NCBI GenBank assembly: GCA_023846275.1
Contig: CM043877.1
Coordinates: forward strand, 12,941,107-13,005,106
Direction: 5' to 3'
DNA from: Vanilla planifolia
Taxonomy: Eukaryota; Streptophyta; Magnoliopsida; Asparagales; Orchidaceae
Length of the DNA stretch: 64,000 bases
Of the stretch, positions 37,901-52,200 are shown piece after piece. The notes below the pieces were generated by a model that was given only the letters and a program-made list of their open reading frames with translations, ran no database searches and was not told the origin of the DNA. A program made the translations under genes and the position numbers. How positions within the stretch are numbered: position 1 is the stretch's first letter; each line of letters opens with the position of its first letter.

Positions 37901-40900
37901 AATAATGAATATCATCATATTTTCCATTCTTCAACAAATATCCCATAGCTGGTCAAGTTAGAGCATGTGATATGACAAATGAATTCGCTAAAAAAAATTT
38001 AACACAAGCTTGCACATTTTAGCATTCAATTCCTAATAGAAAATACTAAAAGGTTTCATATACGCACATATGCATTAAAAAAAGTTTTAAAGGATTATCA
38101 TATTCAAATCAATTTCATACAATTGATGTCCAAAATCAAGGTAGTGTATCGTTTCATCTGGAAATTGAGAAAAGTCGGTTTAGTCTAAAACTATTTGTTT
38201 AAGCTTGAAATAAAGAAAGAGCCACTTTAGTCAAAGATTGCTAGTGTAAGGCTAATAACTTTTGGTGATTTATTTTTGCAGATTTAGCCAAAAAATACAA
38301 AACTATCTAAAAAGTAAAATTGCCTCTCCTCTCTAATTACCAATAAAATAACAATCACACTAACCAAGTAGCATGAGATTAAACAAAATAAGAAAGTTAA
38401 CCATGGTGATACGACCAACCATCGGGGGCACAAATTCCAATACCTTATAGCCCAAGGTTTGCACTTCACATTTCTCTCCTTAATAGACATTTTCATGGAG
38501 AAGATCAAGTGGTCCAAGAGGAGAAGGATGAAAGATGTTGAAAGAACGAAGGAGAAGCATGACATGAAGAACATTATTAAAAATTAAGTCAACTATAAAG
38601 TTTAATAATTTATTCAACAAAAGAAAAATATTTGAGCATTGTCACAGGTCAAAACAACAACAATGCCAATTAAATTAGTGGAAGCTATAAGTGGTTGATG
38701 CCTCTTGTCTAATGTTAACGATTTTTTGGTCGTGCAATGTGACATCATATAAAAAGACAAACTTTAAACAACCAAAAATATGAAAAATCTAAACACAAAA
38801 AATTATAATTTAAAAAAATTAACCATATTATAATATCTTACCTTTATTATGTAATATAATTATAAAACTATAAGATTACTATACAATACCTAGATAATAT
38901 AACTACATAATATAACATATAACATAGTCATACAACTAATAAATATATACAAATGATTTTTTAGCCATTATTTCATATGTAAATATTTATACTATGTTTA
39001 TGAATACACTTTTTGACTATATTAAATATTTAAAAGTATACTTCACAAAAATACATAATGTTTAATATACATTATTTTATTATATATTATAAATATTATA
39101 TTAAATGTTGTCTATGTTGGAGCTATGGTGGAGATCAAAAATAAAAAAAATTCAAAAAATGATATGAATGATGTAGTTAACATAAATTAGTAAATATAGA
39201 ACATTAGTCAACTTGTAAATATTTTTTTTTTTTTTGCATTTGTAATATAATATGTGTAGCATAAATAATATATATTTTATCATAACAATATTAATGTATT
39301 GTGTAGTTATAATATTATATACTATAGTTATATTATATAAAATAATATGTATAGTTATATCATATGCTATAATAATATTATATAAACATTTATAATATCA
39401 ATATCATAAGATAATACATTCATAATGGACAACAATGCCCAATTTTTGTAATTTTTTTTAAAATTTTTCATAATTTTTTGTTGTTTATTTTTTTAATATG
39501 ACATCTATTGTATGGATAATGATTGCTAACATTGGACAAAAACATCACCCATGACTAGTGTACTATCCTTTTAAGAAAAAAACTTAAGGCATGAATAGAA
39601 GGGTCATAAAGAACTCTCCTTTTAAGAAAAAAAAACCTTGAGGCATGACCAGAATAGTCATAAAGAATTCTGTATGTGAAGATGAGAATGTGATAATTTA
39701 AGTTCCCCAAATAGGAACAAGACAAGCAAATGAGTAATAAGGAATTGTAGTTGCACTAACCAATTTGTCACTGGTAATTAATTTGTCGAAACTGACCTTG
39801 ATCTAGCTTGGTGAGGGAGAACAACAAGAAACAGTGGGGGCAAAAGGGGCTTAAAGGACAACAGGGATCCCAATTCTCTAAGCTAAAGAGGTGCTCATAG
39901 AAGAGAGAATAGAAATTTGCGTAGCTAATACAAATAATGGGAATGTAGCTTTCCCATGGACTTTAAATGTTTGTTTTCTATATCCTATAAAGGGCTGTAG
40001 CTGAAAGAAAAGTCATAGGGTTTGAGTGGTCTTAACATAGAATAATTTGCATGTTAGACAAAAAGATGGTAGAGATTTGCAAGCCATTGTGAATGGAACA
40101 AACAAAGCTAATAGTCAAAAATATCTTAGTAGTAAATGTACAAGTAAAGATTGTACAATCAAGAATTTATTGATTGTGACACCCCCAAGGGCAGATTGTT
40201 AGAAGTAATATTCTGCTTATAGATATAATCAAAAGTAGGAATCACATGATGACTCTCCACATGATAACACAAATTCTAGCCAGGGCTTCAACTTTCCAAT
40301 ACTATGCACCAACAACATCTACACATACTTCAATTCTTTGTTGATATTGATGAAGGTAGGCCATCGATCACAGACATCAAACCCACACCAATAGTCGTTG
40401 TTGAAGTGAATCCTTGAACACTGTGAATCCTCGCACCATCCCCAACTTTCCACAAAGTGTTGTTAATAGCAATGGGGCTCCCTAGAGAAAAAAGGTTCTC
40501 GGGAAGGAACAACCCCATGAGCACATGGAAAAGAACATCCTGCTTGACCTCCATATCTAGTAATAAGGCAATTAGCCCAAAGGTAATGAGATCTAGGAAG
40601 GAATTCGATAAAAAATTTGGCCACCATAATGTTTGACCAATCCACATGCCAATGAATACTAAGGCTACCATGGGTTATAGGCTTACAAATAATCTCCTAA
40701 AGAAGGCAGTAAAGTGAGTACTTGGAGAGGTCTCCAGCCTAAAGCACAAATAAGCTTTTCAATAGTCAAGCACATTAACAGGAACCACAAAGTGAGGCAT
40801 AAAATACATTGATAGTGAGGTTTGAACGTTATTAATCTACACAATCCAACTAGTCAAAAAAAGAGCTCTAATCCCTCACAATGCAATTCTGACTCTAATA

Positions 40901-43210
40901 CAAGAGACAATCATTGAAGAAAGATAGATTCCTTAATAAAGATACCCTAAGATATCTACGATTGTTTTGGCTTTTAAACTGCAATGCAATGACCAATGTT
41001 CACTTTTGATTAGGGGATATTTTTTTTATTAAACAAAATCAACACTTGTTAACATTCTAACTAGAGACAACACAACAAGTATTGAGGCTAGATGTGAACT
41101 CCAAAACTTTAGAACATAAAGTAGGACCAAACAAAAGAACATTATTAGCAAAAAATAGATGCTACGTGAGGAGGGAGAGAAGCTCTAAGCTTAAGATGAA
41201 AGGGGGAAGGGGAATCACTGCCTAAGATCTTAAATCCTGGATATTCAATCCTAACTTGGATAGCATAGATTAAATAACGGGGATAAAAATTCTATAATGT
41301 TATAGTTTTTGCAATTATTGTAAATTATGTATATAAATTTTGAAATATATATACTAATATGTAATTATATAAATTTCAATATCATATCGTTGTTGTTTTC
41401 AGAAATTAAGACGCTTGAATAAAATATTAATTTTTTAATCATGTCGTAAAAACAGATCAATTGCAAGTGCTCAAAGTGTGAATTTAAACATTTGATTAGA
41501 TGGAGCTCATTGAGAAGAAGCTAATGACCCTTGTTATATAATTTTTTTAGCTTTGTTTGATTTTCAATTAATTGTGAAATTTATTACATTATAAAACATT
41601 CAATAATTTTATTAGCAATGGATTAATAGAAATAGCATTTTTCCATTGCTGCCTGTGATGAACTCAAAAACATTCATGACCCTTGTTATATAATTTTTTG
41701 AGCTTTGTTTGATTTTCAATTAATTGTGAAATTTATTACATTATAAAGCATTCAATAATTTTATTAGCAATGGATTAATAGAAATAGCATTTTTCCATTG
41801 CTGCCTGTGATGAACTCAAAAACATTCATGACCCTTGTTATATAATTTTTTGAGCTTTGTTTGATTTTCAATTAATTGTGAAATTTATTACATTATAAAG
41901 CATTCAATAATTTTATTAGCAATGGATTAATAGAAATAGCATTTTTCCATTGCTGCCTGTGATGAACTCAAAAACATTCATGATCCCTCCCTTGAAAAGG
42001 CTTAAGAATGTGGATTTCTATTTTAAAAGAATATATATAAAAAAAATGAATAAAAGAGAAACATAAGGATCACGAAGGGGATGTCATGGCTATTTGTTTT
42101 TCTTTATTTTTTTTTTGAGAATGAGGAGAGCAAAAGGCTTTAATGGGAAGTAAGTGTAGAGAATTTGGAAGACTTTGTATTGCCAGTAGGCAATGCTTCA
42201 TAGAACCCCTCTCTCAACCCTTGTGGTTTCCCTATCATGTTCTAGTAGTCAACCTATTATTCGAACCATGATTTCTTTTATTTCTTTCCTTCATTAGACA
42301 ATTCACCACAAGGCTTTCCCACTTCTACAAATCAGGATCAATAAAGGTAAAAGAAAAACCTATATAATAAGAAAAGGAGAAGCTGGAGTTGGGAGAAAGG
42401 TTTCCATCATGTTGATTCTATGCCAAGCCATGAAATGATATTAAAAACTTCTCTATTATCACTAATTCTTTGTGAATGACTTATTTACAAAGATGATATG
42501 GTTGTGCTATCCTCCAATACCTCTAGCACTTTATGTATTACTAATATACTATAAATATGATGTGAATAATATAAATGTCTAACTATGATATGCCTATGAA
42601 CAGAGACATAAAAATAATATAATAAGATATCATACAGAGATGAGATATTATTATGAATATATGATAAAAATTATGTGACAAAAACTTTGGGCCTAATTAA
42701 AATAAATAAAACTTAAAAAAAAGATAGAGATGGGAAAAGAAAATGAATAAGGAATATTACATGCTATGTATATAAAAAATACAAAAATTTTGCATGTGCA
42801 AATATTTGTTTGAACACATTATCCATTGCTATTTGCAACTAATTTATTTTATAAATACTTCAAAGATACTATGTTTATATTCATGTTTATACCTAATCCT
42901 ATTATTACTCATTTTATCATATCATGTTAATTGTCATACATAGAATTTACCTACTGAGTTTTATTTTTCATTTCCTTACATTACGAATCATGTCATAAAT
43001 ATACAAAAAGAGAGTATTTAAGATGGCACGTGAGCTGGTTGTTAGTATAATATTCTAGACATTATACATATTAACATTGAGTTTTGGGCTAGAAAATATA
43101 TGCATGTATTATATTTTGTTGTAGTTCTTCTATCGAAATGATTTGATTATAGTTTATATATTTTTTTTTGTCTCTCTCATTTATTATGGTATTGATGTCC
43201 ATAATTGTTA

Positions 43211-43241
<31 letters not shown>

Positions 43242-46200
43242 CATACATACATATATAACAAGTGTAAGTAAGGTATGACATATACAGCCTGATATCCAAG
43301 CACACCACATGCCTAAGATGTTGAGGTGTTGGAACCAACTAACTCTATTTGCTACATGTCCACCTTGAGAGCCATTAACCTAATTGACAAAGAAATATTT
43401 AAACGATGAAAAATCTCTTACACAAGAAAACATTTATTAGCAATGCAACACTTGGGTATGAAGGCTCCCTAAGAAATGAGTGACCCAAGGCATCTCTTCA
43501 TCTTATTAACCATGACTTTGGTGACAATCACATAAGTCGCAATGCAAAGACAGATAATCGAAATTGGTCCTTACCTCCCTATACACTATAGGAATGAAGA
43601 CCACAACAATCTCATTCTACTATTGAGACATCTTATTATGGTCAAAGAAGTGCCTTATGATGACACTAAAATCTCTTCCAATAGAGCCGATTATTTAAAG
43701 TGATTGAAGGGACCAAATTATAGTGATAATTTTGTGATTAGAAATTGACTAACAATGATTATGCACTTGGTCATTCAAGAGCATAGCTCTAAGCCAAGGA
43801 ACTTCGAAGCTTATGTGTGGGTTATAAAGAACTCCAAAGGTAAATGTTGAATATTAGATTGCACCACAAGCCTAGAACCATCATCAAACTGCATATGAGA
43901 GATTCGATTAATGCGCTTCCAAGAAGTGACGGACTTATGAAAGGATGAGTTCCTATCTCATGTCATAAACCATTGCATCTTCACCTACTACCACCACCAT
44001 GTTTCCAAATAAGCCATCAATGAGCTATAATTGGCAACAAGGGATAAAAGCTCCTCAAGCTCATCCCTGTTCGTCCTTGGTCACTACATTCTTTCTACTG
44101 AAGGGGATAAATCTAATCTTTTAGTGAATAAGGTTGCCCATTCCTATCTTTCTACAAAAATGGATTTGTTCAGAGCATTCGAACACATTAAGGTTGAGGA
44201 TGGAAGAAAGGGTGTCTTTGGACTGGATCGACTAAGAGTTCAAGATGATGTCTCCAATTTCAATGAAGGATAACCAAATTTCTTCAAACTTCAAATGGCA
44301 ACAAATTGGTTCAAAAGGGAAGCCATTAAGTTGGAAAAGCAGAAAATGGTAAAATCCGATATTAGTGAAGTGGATAATCTTGAATTTGTGAAATTGGAGT
44401 AACCTTCCAAATTCATGAGGATCCTATCAAGAAGGGAACATATTATAGCAATACCTTTCATGTTATTGCAATAGATAAATTTAGCGCCATCGAAAGAGAG
44501 GCCATGTAAGTCCATGAATAATATAAAACTAGCAACATCCTCCTTCGTGCTTCCAAAAACAAAGGCCTTGCCTCCCTAGTGCTTAGCTTGGGAAAGGGTG
44601 CAACTGACATCCCCCAAAGAATACGTAAGGGATGACTTATGAGAATAAGGGTAATACTAGCCCAAAGGGTTAGTCAAATATGGGGGTCATAGTGAGCATG
44701 GATGATAGAAACAATCCAAGGACCAAAATCTTGCATGTTCTGAACATAGATGCTTTGCTTGGAGCTAAAGATCATATGATTGAAGGGGAGAACAATTCTA
44801 ATTCCAACCAACTAAAGGATCAATTTCTCAACATGACAAGTCTTGAACTCCAGTTTCAAGAAAGTAGATGAAACAAGAAACATTAGCTCTTCAAGAGATA
44901 ATAGCACAATGTGGTTTTCTTGGCACATCAACAATCTTGAAAAATGATGTTCATAATGTGAGAGATAACAATGGGTAGAGGTTATCCCTTGTCAAGCTTT
45001 TTCAGTTGCTTAACTTCCTTTTCCTCTTAATCAAAACTAACAAACCGTCCAAAGCAAGTTAGATATCCTCCATGGGCTTAAAGGCAATCAAGAGAAATTT
45101 TTCTTAATGGTCACTATCTTTCTAAACTCATGCCTAAGAGGATGAGGCATAGGAGAGAAAAATCAGCCAAGGGGCAAATGAAGGGAGAGTGGGGTCTAAT
45201 TGACCGGGGGCAGCAAGGACCTCCCACAGTGTGGGCCTCCCTGGCCCAACGTCCATAGGTCTACTTCCAAGCAATGGATCAAGGCTAAGGTGATAGGCCC
45301 CACAAGATTAGGGTAGAGAGGAAGGTCTTTCCTAGGCGTCTAATGGGGCACATCTTTGGGCACATCTTCAGGTGGGCTTTGTTTCATAGTTTTATTCTCT
45401 TTTATGTTAGTCCTTTTTCTTCTAGCAACAAGAGTCCAAGGTTCAACTTTCTCTTCCTAGGGGATACACTCCATTTGAGGAGTGGTCAGCCTACGAATCA
45501 GTGTTATCAATGGCATTATTAGTTGACAATATAACCTCTTCCAAAAACACAATAAATGGGTTCATATTATGAAAATTATGATTGTCGTTTTGCAAAGAGG
45601 ATGGAATGCAACTACATGGGCGCGAAAAACAAGTTATAGGGAAGGGGAGAGACTAAAGAAAGCTCAAATGGCCCTTGAATGGACATAAGAATGGTACTAA
45701 GAGAAGCACCCCTTGAGCTATAAGGCTATGTTTGGTCGAGGAACATTTGTTGACAAGATAACCCTCTTTGTCATATCTATAACATGTAACCAAGAAATCC
45801 TCAAATTCAAACTTTTAAAAGAATTAATCATCCTTCCCTTCAATTCTAACACATTGTAAAAAGATCATTTGCTCAATTGCAATGACAACGACATCCCTCT
45901 GTAATGAAGTCTATTTATTGAGATAAACGAACCCAAACAAGCACCATAATGCCCATAGGATTTGTGACTAAAGATGTAAAAACCTAGTCTTATTATGTCA
46001 AAGTATTATCTCATTTGATCATTTTATTCTAATATATAAATCCCCAAAAGATGTTCCAATATCTTAAAACCATGATTTCACATATGAATGTTAAAATCAT
46101 TCTCTTAATAATTGATGTAAGACTATTTATCTTTGTACCATTTCACTTAGAAGCTTGTCATGAGCTATTCATTGCCAAATAATTTCACTTCTAGGGCATC

Positions 46201-49200
46201 ACCCAATGATCTTTCAACTCTCTTCAAACCAAGTTGTTACCAACCCACTAATTTTTGCTTGGTTCCTTCTTAAACCACATTGTACTGTAGGAGTAATAAA
46301 ATATAATTAAGGTCCCAATCACATTATGTCAAGGTATTTTTCCCTATTAGTCGTCCCATTCAAACCAAAGCTAATTTTGTCCCAAACAATGTTTTGACAT
46401 CTTAAGATCATAGTCTCATATACATAAAGCTCAGAATCATTTCCAATATAATCAATATGAAACTATTCATCTCTGTAACCCTCCAACTGGTGATTCCACT
46501 TTGGATCATCAACAAATGATCACTCCCTACTCACTTTGATTTCAAGTGTTACAGAATATCAAAATTCAATAATCGACTTGGCCAACAATGATCTAAGGGC
46601 CACTATGCCAAATCATGTCATGGTACTCCTTGGCAAATAAGATCATTTTGCAATCCTCCCCTAGGTGCCTAACCTGGAACCCCTCAAAATAACCCCAACG
46701 GCAATTTAACTCAAAAATCCAGAAAAAGGGTATCTTGCGCCAAAATAGATGACCAAGCCATTTTGGAAAAACTTTTTTGCTTTTAACCACTTTCTCATCA
46801 ACAATTAGAATTGAGCTACACATTTGTGGAAATTTGAATTTATGTCCAAGTGACAAGCGGACGACTAGATGATTAACTGAAGCATTAAGGGCAAATTGGC
46901 CCAAAGACCCAACAATCACTTGGACCCCCCATAAATTGCCTATGAAAGTCGCATGCCAACAAACCAAAGTCCTAAAAGGAGGGGGCAGCTTTAACAGTGA
47001 AGCCCAAACCGATCTCCTCGAAGCTTTGATGAACCGAGCAAAAACGAGGACCTTGCATAACATGTGGCTCATACCACCCAACTAGCTAAAGGGTCCACCT
47101 GGTTGTGCACCCCCTCATATGCTCATGCGAACCTGAGTAGGTAGTGCCCGCTCTATCAAGAAGGCAACCAATGGATAACAAGGGAGCCAACGCATTACAT
47201 CACGTTAGAGAATTATACATGTCAGAATAAGAACCCATCACATGAGCTTCTACTACAAGCACCAATACACCCTGTTTCCTTGCCATCAATAGGCAGCAGT
47301 GCAACATTAAGGAGGCCCAGGCACAATGTCCCTTCTCAATCACAAGCAGGTTTGAGGTCATTGCCATCCTTAATCGAGAGATCATTGTTGCCTAGGGAAA
47401 GGTTGCCTAGGGAAAGATTGTTATCTAGCCTAAGGCCACATGAAGCTCTCCAGTTAACAACCATTCTAATAGCCTCCCCTCCAACACCTTCACAAATCAT
47501 TGAATCCCTAATACTACAAACAAGATTACAATCAAATATTAAGTCGAACTTCTCACTGGCACAACATCGGGGATGCACAAAGATGCAATAATCCTCCACA
47601 TTAGCATCAAACTCAACAACCATGGAGTGGTGATTAAATAAACTAGGCTTCTCCTTTACAACTATGGAAGGCCTCAACACCATAAGGGGATCATTATACC
47701 CTTTGGAGAAAGCCTTCATAAATGCCTTGACCTTTTGAACACTCTCAACCTTACCAATGTCCACTTTAGGATGTTTTACTAACAAGGAGGCAAGTTTGTC
47801 ACCCCCAGAAGGAAGGTCATCTATGAACCTCATACAGAACTCATTCAAGCCTAAGTTTTTGGAGGGCACCCATAACACCACCTCATCATTGCTCATCATT
47901 GTGTCTTGCACACCAAAAGGCAAAATCAATCAATCAAGGACATCAAAATGGCAATTAGTCTCTTTTGCCACTGTTAAGGAGGCCAAAAGAGAAAAATAAA
48001 GTAGAACGAGAGACCCAAGTGGGAAGATAAGAAACAATAAAGAAACCCCTAAAAAAGGAACTAAGACGAGAAACCTCCTAAAGGGAGGGAGAAAAAGAGG
48101 ACACTTAGTCTCCCATGTGAGAAACAACAAAGCACACAACCCTTGCCAAGCCATTAAAAAGAGGGAAGAGTGGAAGAAGAGGCTCCCCCAAAAGGCAAAA
48201 AGTTGGAGATGGTTAGTCTCCTTCGAAAGAAAGAGTGAGTTGCAAACTAGTAAAGCATGAAAAAAGGCCTAGCATAAGCACACAAAAGAAAGCTCCCATT
48301 CAATTTAATAAAGAATCAAGCATAGAAAATAATTAACGCAATAACAATCTTCATGAAATCTATCAAAATACACATGATCCAAAGAAAAAATGTAGAGGTA
48401 CATAAGTGTTGAACTTAAGGCATCATTACATTGCATAGAACCCTTAGAGCCAAACACAAAACAAAATCTTATTTATTAGATAGTATATTTCTGTAATAAA
48501 AGCCAAAAGAAAAGGAATAGAAATAGAATATCTACAACTATCAAGGCAAACCAAATTACCAAATGATCACACATTGATACTTTCTCATAAGCATGGATTG
48601 CATCAGAAGGTACATAATAAGAATAAGCATCAAAATCTTTTTTTTCTATAATTTAGCTTAAGGATCATTTGGTTGGATGTAATTCAAACTCTGTGTATTT
48701 TAAATCTATAAAATTATAAAAGATAAAATTATAATTTCACAATATTGTTTGGTATAATATATTTATTATAGTAAACTAATCTATGTTGACATGTATTTTT
48801 TGTCACTAAGATTGTCACTAAAAAAAGAAAAAATAAAATAAAAAAGAGCCAAGCATATAGTCAAAAAAAGAAAAATAAAAAAAGCAGAAGCCCATAGGCA
48901 CCAAAAGAGATTATGTCCATAGGAGTGTGCCCAAAGGCAACTTCACTAAACAAATGTGTTATGGGCACTATTAAGTGTCCATAGGACACGTTAGTTTGTC
49001 TCGAGTGTTTTTTAAAGTTTATGATGGGTTGTTAAGAAAAAAAGTGAGTGCTAAGTGCTACCTGCAAATTGGGTCAATCGCCAGATAAGACTGACAGGTC
49101 ACAAAGTTGACTACTTCGCCAAAAGGAAAAGTCATTGAGCGTCACGTGGTGCACACTTATTAAGGTGTACTAGTAGCACTCATCTATAAATGCAACCCAA

Positions 49201-52200
49201 GTGGTCACAAGTGTAATCACTCAATTAAAAAAAAGAAAGAATTGTAATAGGCTCAATTATAGTGATTGCTAGTGCAATGATTATGCATATAAATAAATGA
49301 GAAGGGATGGGGATTGAGGGATAACTTCTAATGGGCACACTATAGTTAATGCCTTGGGCACCACACTGATGAACTTCAAAATATTTTAAAAAAATCAAAT
49401 GAAGTAAATGAAAAGTAAAAAATTTAGAAATAAAAATCCCATGTTAAATATAACTTTGGATATGACTAGTAGTTAAATACGTTCGAACTCTAAACTCAAT
49501 CTATCTTTCGAAGAGGGGATGTCGTTCATCACAACCCATCCAATTCCTCCCCTCTCGAAAATGGATGCACAAAAATTTCTAGCTACTTCATTGGGGAATG
49601 CTTCTCTTTCTATTTTTTGAAAGGAGCTAACAACAAATAAAAAATAAAAGAAAAAAATATAAGTTTTTGTGGCACAACATCCAAACAACTAGTTTAGAGA
49701 TTCACCAATCTACCCTAAAGTGAGCATACACTGGGGAAGGCATAGTCAAACAAATCTTTTTTTCCCTAAAAGAGGTCTTCTAGGATCTAATTTCATGAAG
49801 TGTCATAACTTAGTTGATGAGCATCACTAATGTAATTCCAAGAAAAGAATAAAGAGGGATTTGTCATGGAAGGTCCCAAAAGTGTTCAACCAATGAACAT
49901 CATGAATGGGATACCCATAACAATGGTATGGGATCTCTTACGAAAGATCCTAATGTCAAAGAACATAAATAGTGTTAATGACAAATTCAAGTAGAAAAAA
50001 AGGTCCTGACGACTATAGAGAGTAGCTTCTTTCCCACTTAAGCTTTCCAAAAGTCAAAGGTAAAGCTAAGTTTGGTGCAAGTCAATGTAAATAATTTTGC
50101 AATGATTGATAGTTCATAAGGCAATTGGATACAACAATCTTTTATAGAAAAGAAAAATATCCAACGTCCCTTGCCACCGTCAAAGAATAAGCAAGATGTA
50201 TTTAGGATATTAAAACAAGCATACCCATATAGCAATTGAAAAGAAAAGAAGTCAAATAAAGAAGATACCAACACTTGAAGTGGGCATGAATTATTAGTAG
50301 TCTCTTCACAAAAACATCTACGTGAAAGCTTATCATTCATAAAAGCTTCCTTAACCAAACAAATGCATAGAGGACCATGAATGCAATGTCACAAACACTT
50401 GCCAAAAGAGCCATTGCTTAGTCATCATGAAGTGATGCAAAAAACACATGAAGTACGATCCAAATGTGTTGCGACATAGACAACACCATGTTTAAGAGGT
50501 CAAAACAATTCGTGTCTATGACCATCACATTGCTTATGGCAATATAGTTGAAGCTAAAATAGCTCCCCTTATAAAACCATGTTAAGGACGTTGTACCATG
50601 ACAAGTCAGCCTCAAAGTCTATGCTTTTTACAATCCTCCACTGATCATGTAAAACAAAGACTATATAATTTGCAAAATTATCGACCAACAAGAGCCTTGT
50701 AAAAAAAGTCAAAGTTACCAAAGTTCATAACTCTAACCCAATCAAAGTTAAGTCAGCTCTTGAAATTACATGTCTTGATAAGGGGCAATTTCTGATACTT
50801 TATTATCAAAAAGGTAGATCAAAGGCAATAGTTAGGTGCCAACCACAAGACAAAAGCCAAGGAAGACATCTAAGAGCTCTAAAAGACCTAACTAAGCATA
50901 TAAATTAAAGGAGAAAGGACAAACACAATCCATCTAATGCTATAGTATAGACAACACATCAAGTACAATCCATCACAAGGTAAAGTGTGCACATTACGTT
51001 ACAATAAAATAGTAAAAAAAAACATTGAGAACTACCTCGTGGTGAAAGACAATACAATTAATAAGACACAAGGGCCTCAAATCTTTGCAAAGCGATACGA
51101 TCTATTATTGCAGCATGCAGTGCATGCTTAAAGTTAGAATAGCTTCCTGCACAATAATGGGATAACGTTGAAGCTATGCTACAAAAGCAATGCTAAAGTC
51201 AGCCCCTGCAGAGCAAGAGGATGCATTCTCAACAAATAGGGAACAAAACTCCAACAATAGGAAAAACCAAATCTTCATCGTGTGACCAAGGCCTAAGATG
51301 CTAAGCTAAGCCACCAAAGCTTTAAAGTTGACATACATAGGCATGAGGACCAGCTCTTGAAAACACACTACCCCACAGGAGGTAATTTTAAAAATTTTAT
51401 TCTAAGAGGTGAATCCATAGGTGTTGGATCAGAACAAATGCATGATCACTAAGGTCAATATTGCATTCTACCCTAATGAAGCCATATCCATTAGACTCGT
51501 GCAAAAAAAATTCCCTTGTCATACTATTCTTGACGAGCTTGTTTGTTCGACTTAGCCAACAAGACTTGAAGACAAATTATTGTCAAGAAAAAAAACTCAA
51601 CCCAAACAACCACAAGATATATTCATATCACCTTCATTGGCAAAGGCATCTGTTTCGCTTAGCATGTCGAGGCTAAGGAAGAATTCACCTCCATTAGATG
51701 TCATTTTTTTTTATCATTGCCAGCCACTGTCACACTCCTTATAGAATTATTGCTTCTAGATATGCACAACAAACAGGGCCAAGTTATTGTTCATACAATC
51801 CAATGTCTTGTCCAAGCAAAGTAACTCACCAATTAAGGTTGCGACGATGTTTACTAAGGGGAAGCCATTTGTAAGAACTTTTGAGGTAAAAGCCAAGGTT
51901 GTATCCTCTTATAAGGCAAAATCTTTCAACCTGTCATACTAAGGCGAAAGACCTTTCACACTGGCAATGATGGAAACTCAAAAAACTACTACACCTAAAA
52001 GAAAAACAATCTTCATCTCTAAAATCCCATAAGAATACCAATGATAACAACAATCTAACCAAGCTAGAACAGCGAAAATAACCTAGTTCAACACACATAA
52101 GGTCAAAATTAGCTTTCAATACCACTTTTGCCAATAATACAACCAACCTCATCATCAACTGGTAAACAATACAAACACAAAGTCATTATCTTGTCCCTAC

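Larger units (their letters stand above)
40330..46640 (-). mobile_element. L1-type LINE, decayed, minus strand
   Basis: Ordered remnants run 5' to 3' on the minus strand. ORF1 end: ILFAKEYHDMIWHSGP (about 46640-46593), resembling the DUF4283 end, and a worn zinc knuckle CYRYDKEGYLVNKC (about 45.75 kb) that has lost its second Cys and its His. ORF2 endonuclease: about 44620-44290, GGKAFVFGS...DLHGLSFDGAKFIYCNN...LLDRILMN. RT entry: about 44000-43700, RDRNSSFHKSVTSWKRINRIS. RT palm: about 41165-41119, HLFFANNVLLFG, in which both catalytic aspartates of the F-A-D-D box have become asparagine. C-terminus: 40671-40330, LWKVGDGARIHS. Many stops and frame changes are present. Between RT entry and palm is about 2.6 kb, longer than normal, because of the inserted repeats at 41.5-43.3 kb. 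The element is dead. Confidence 0.85.

Noticed and set aside
47280..47999. Plus-strand frames at 47280-47591 and 47757-47999
   Set aside because: Antisense to the longer minus-strand frame; no domain.
48660..48800. 'tttggttggatg' patch as a MITE end
   Set aside because: No inverted terminal partner or target duplication could be identified by eye.
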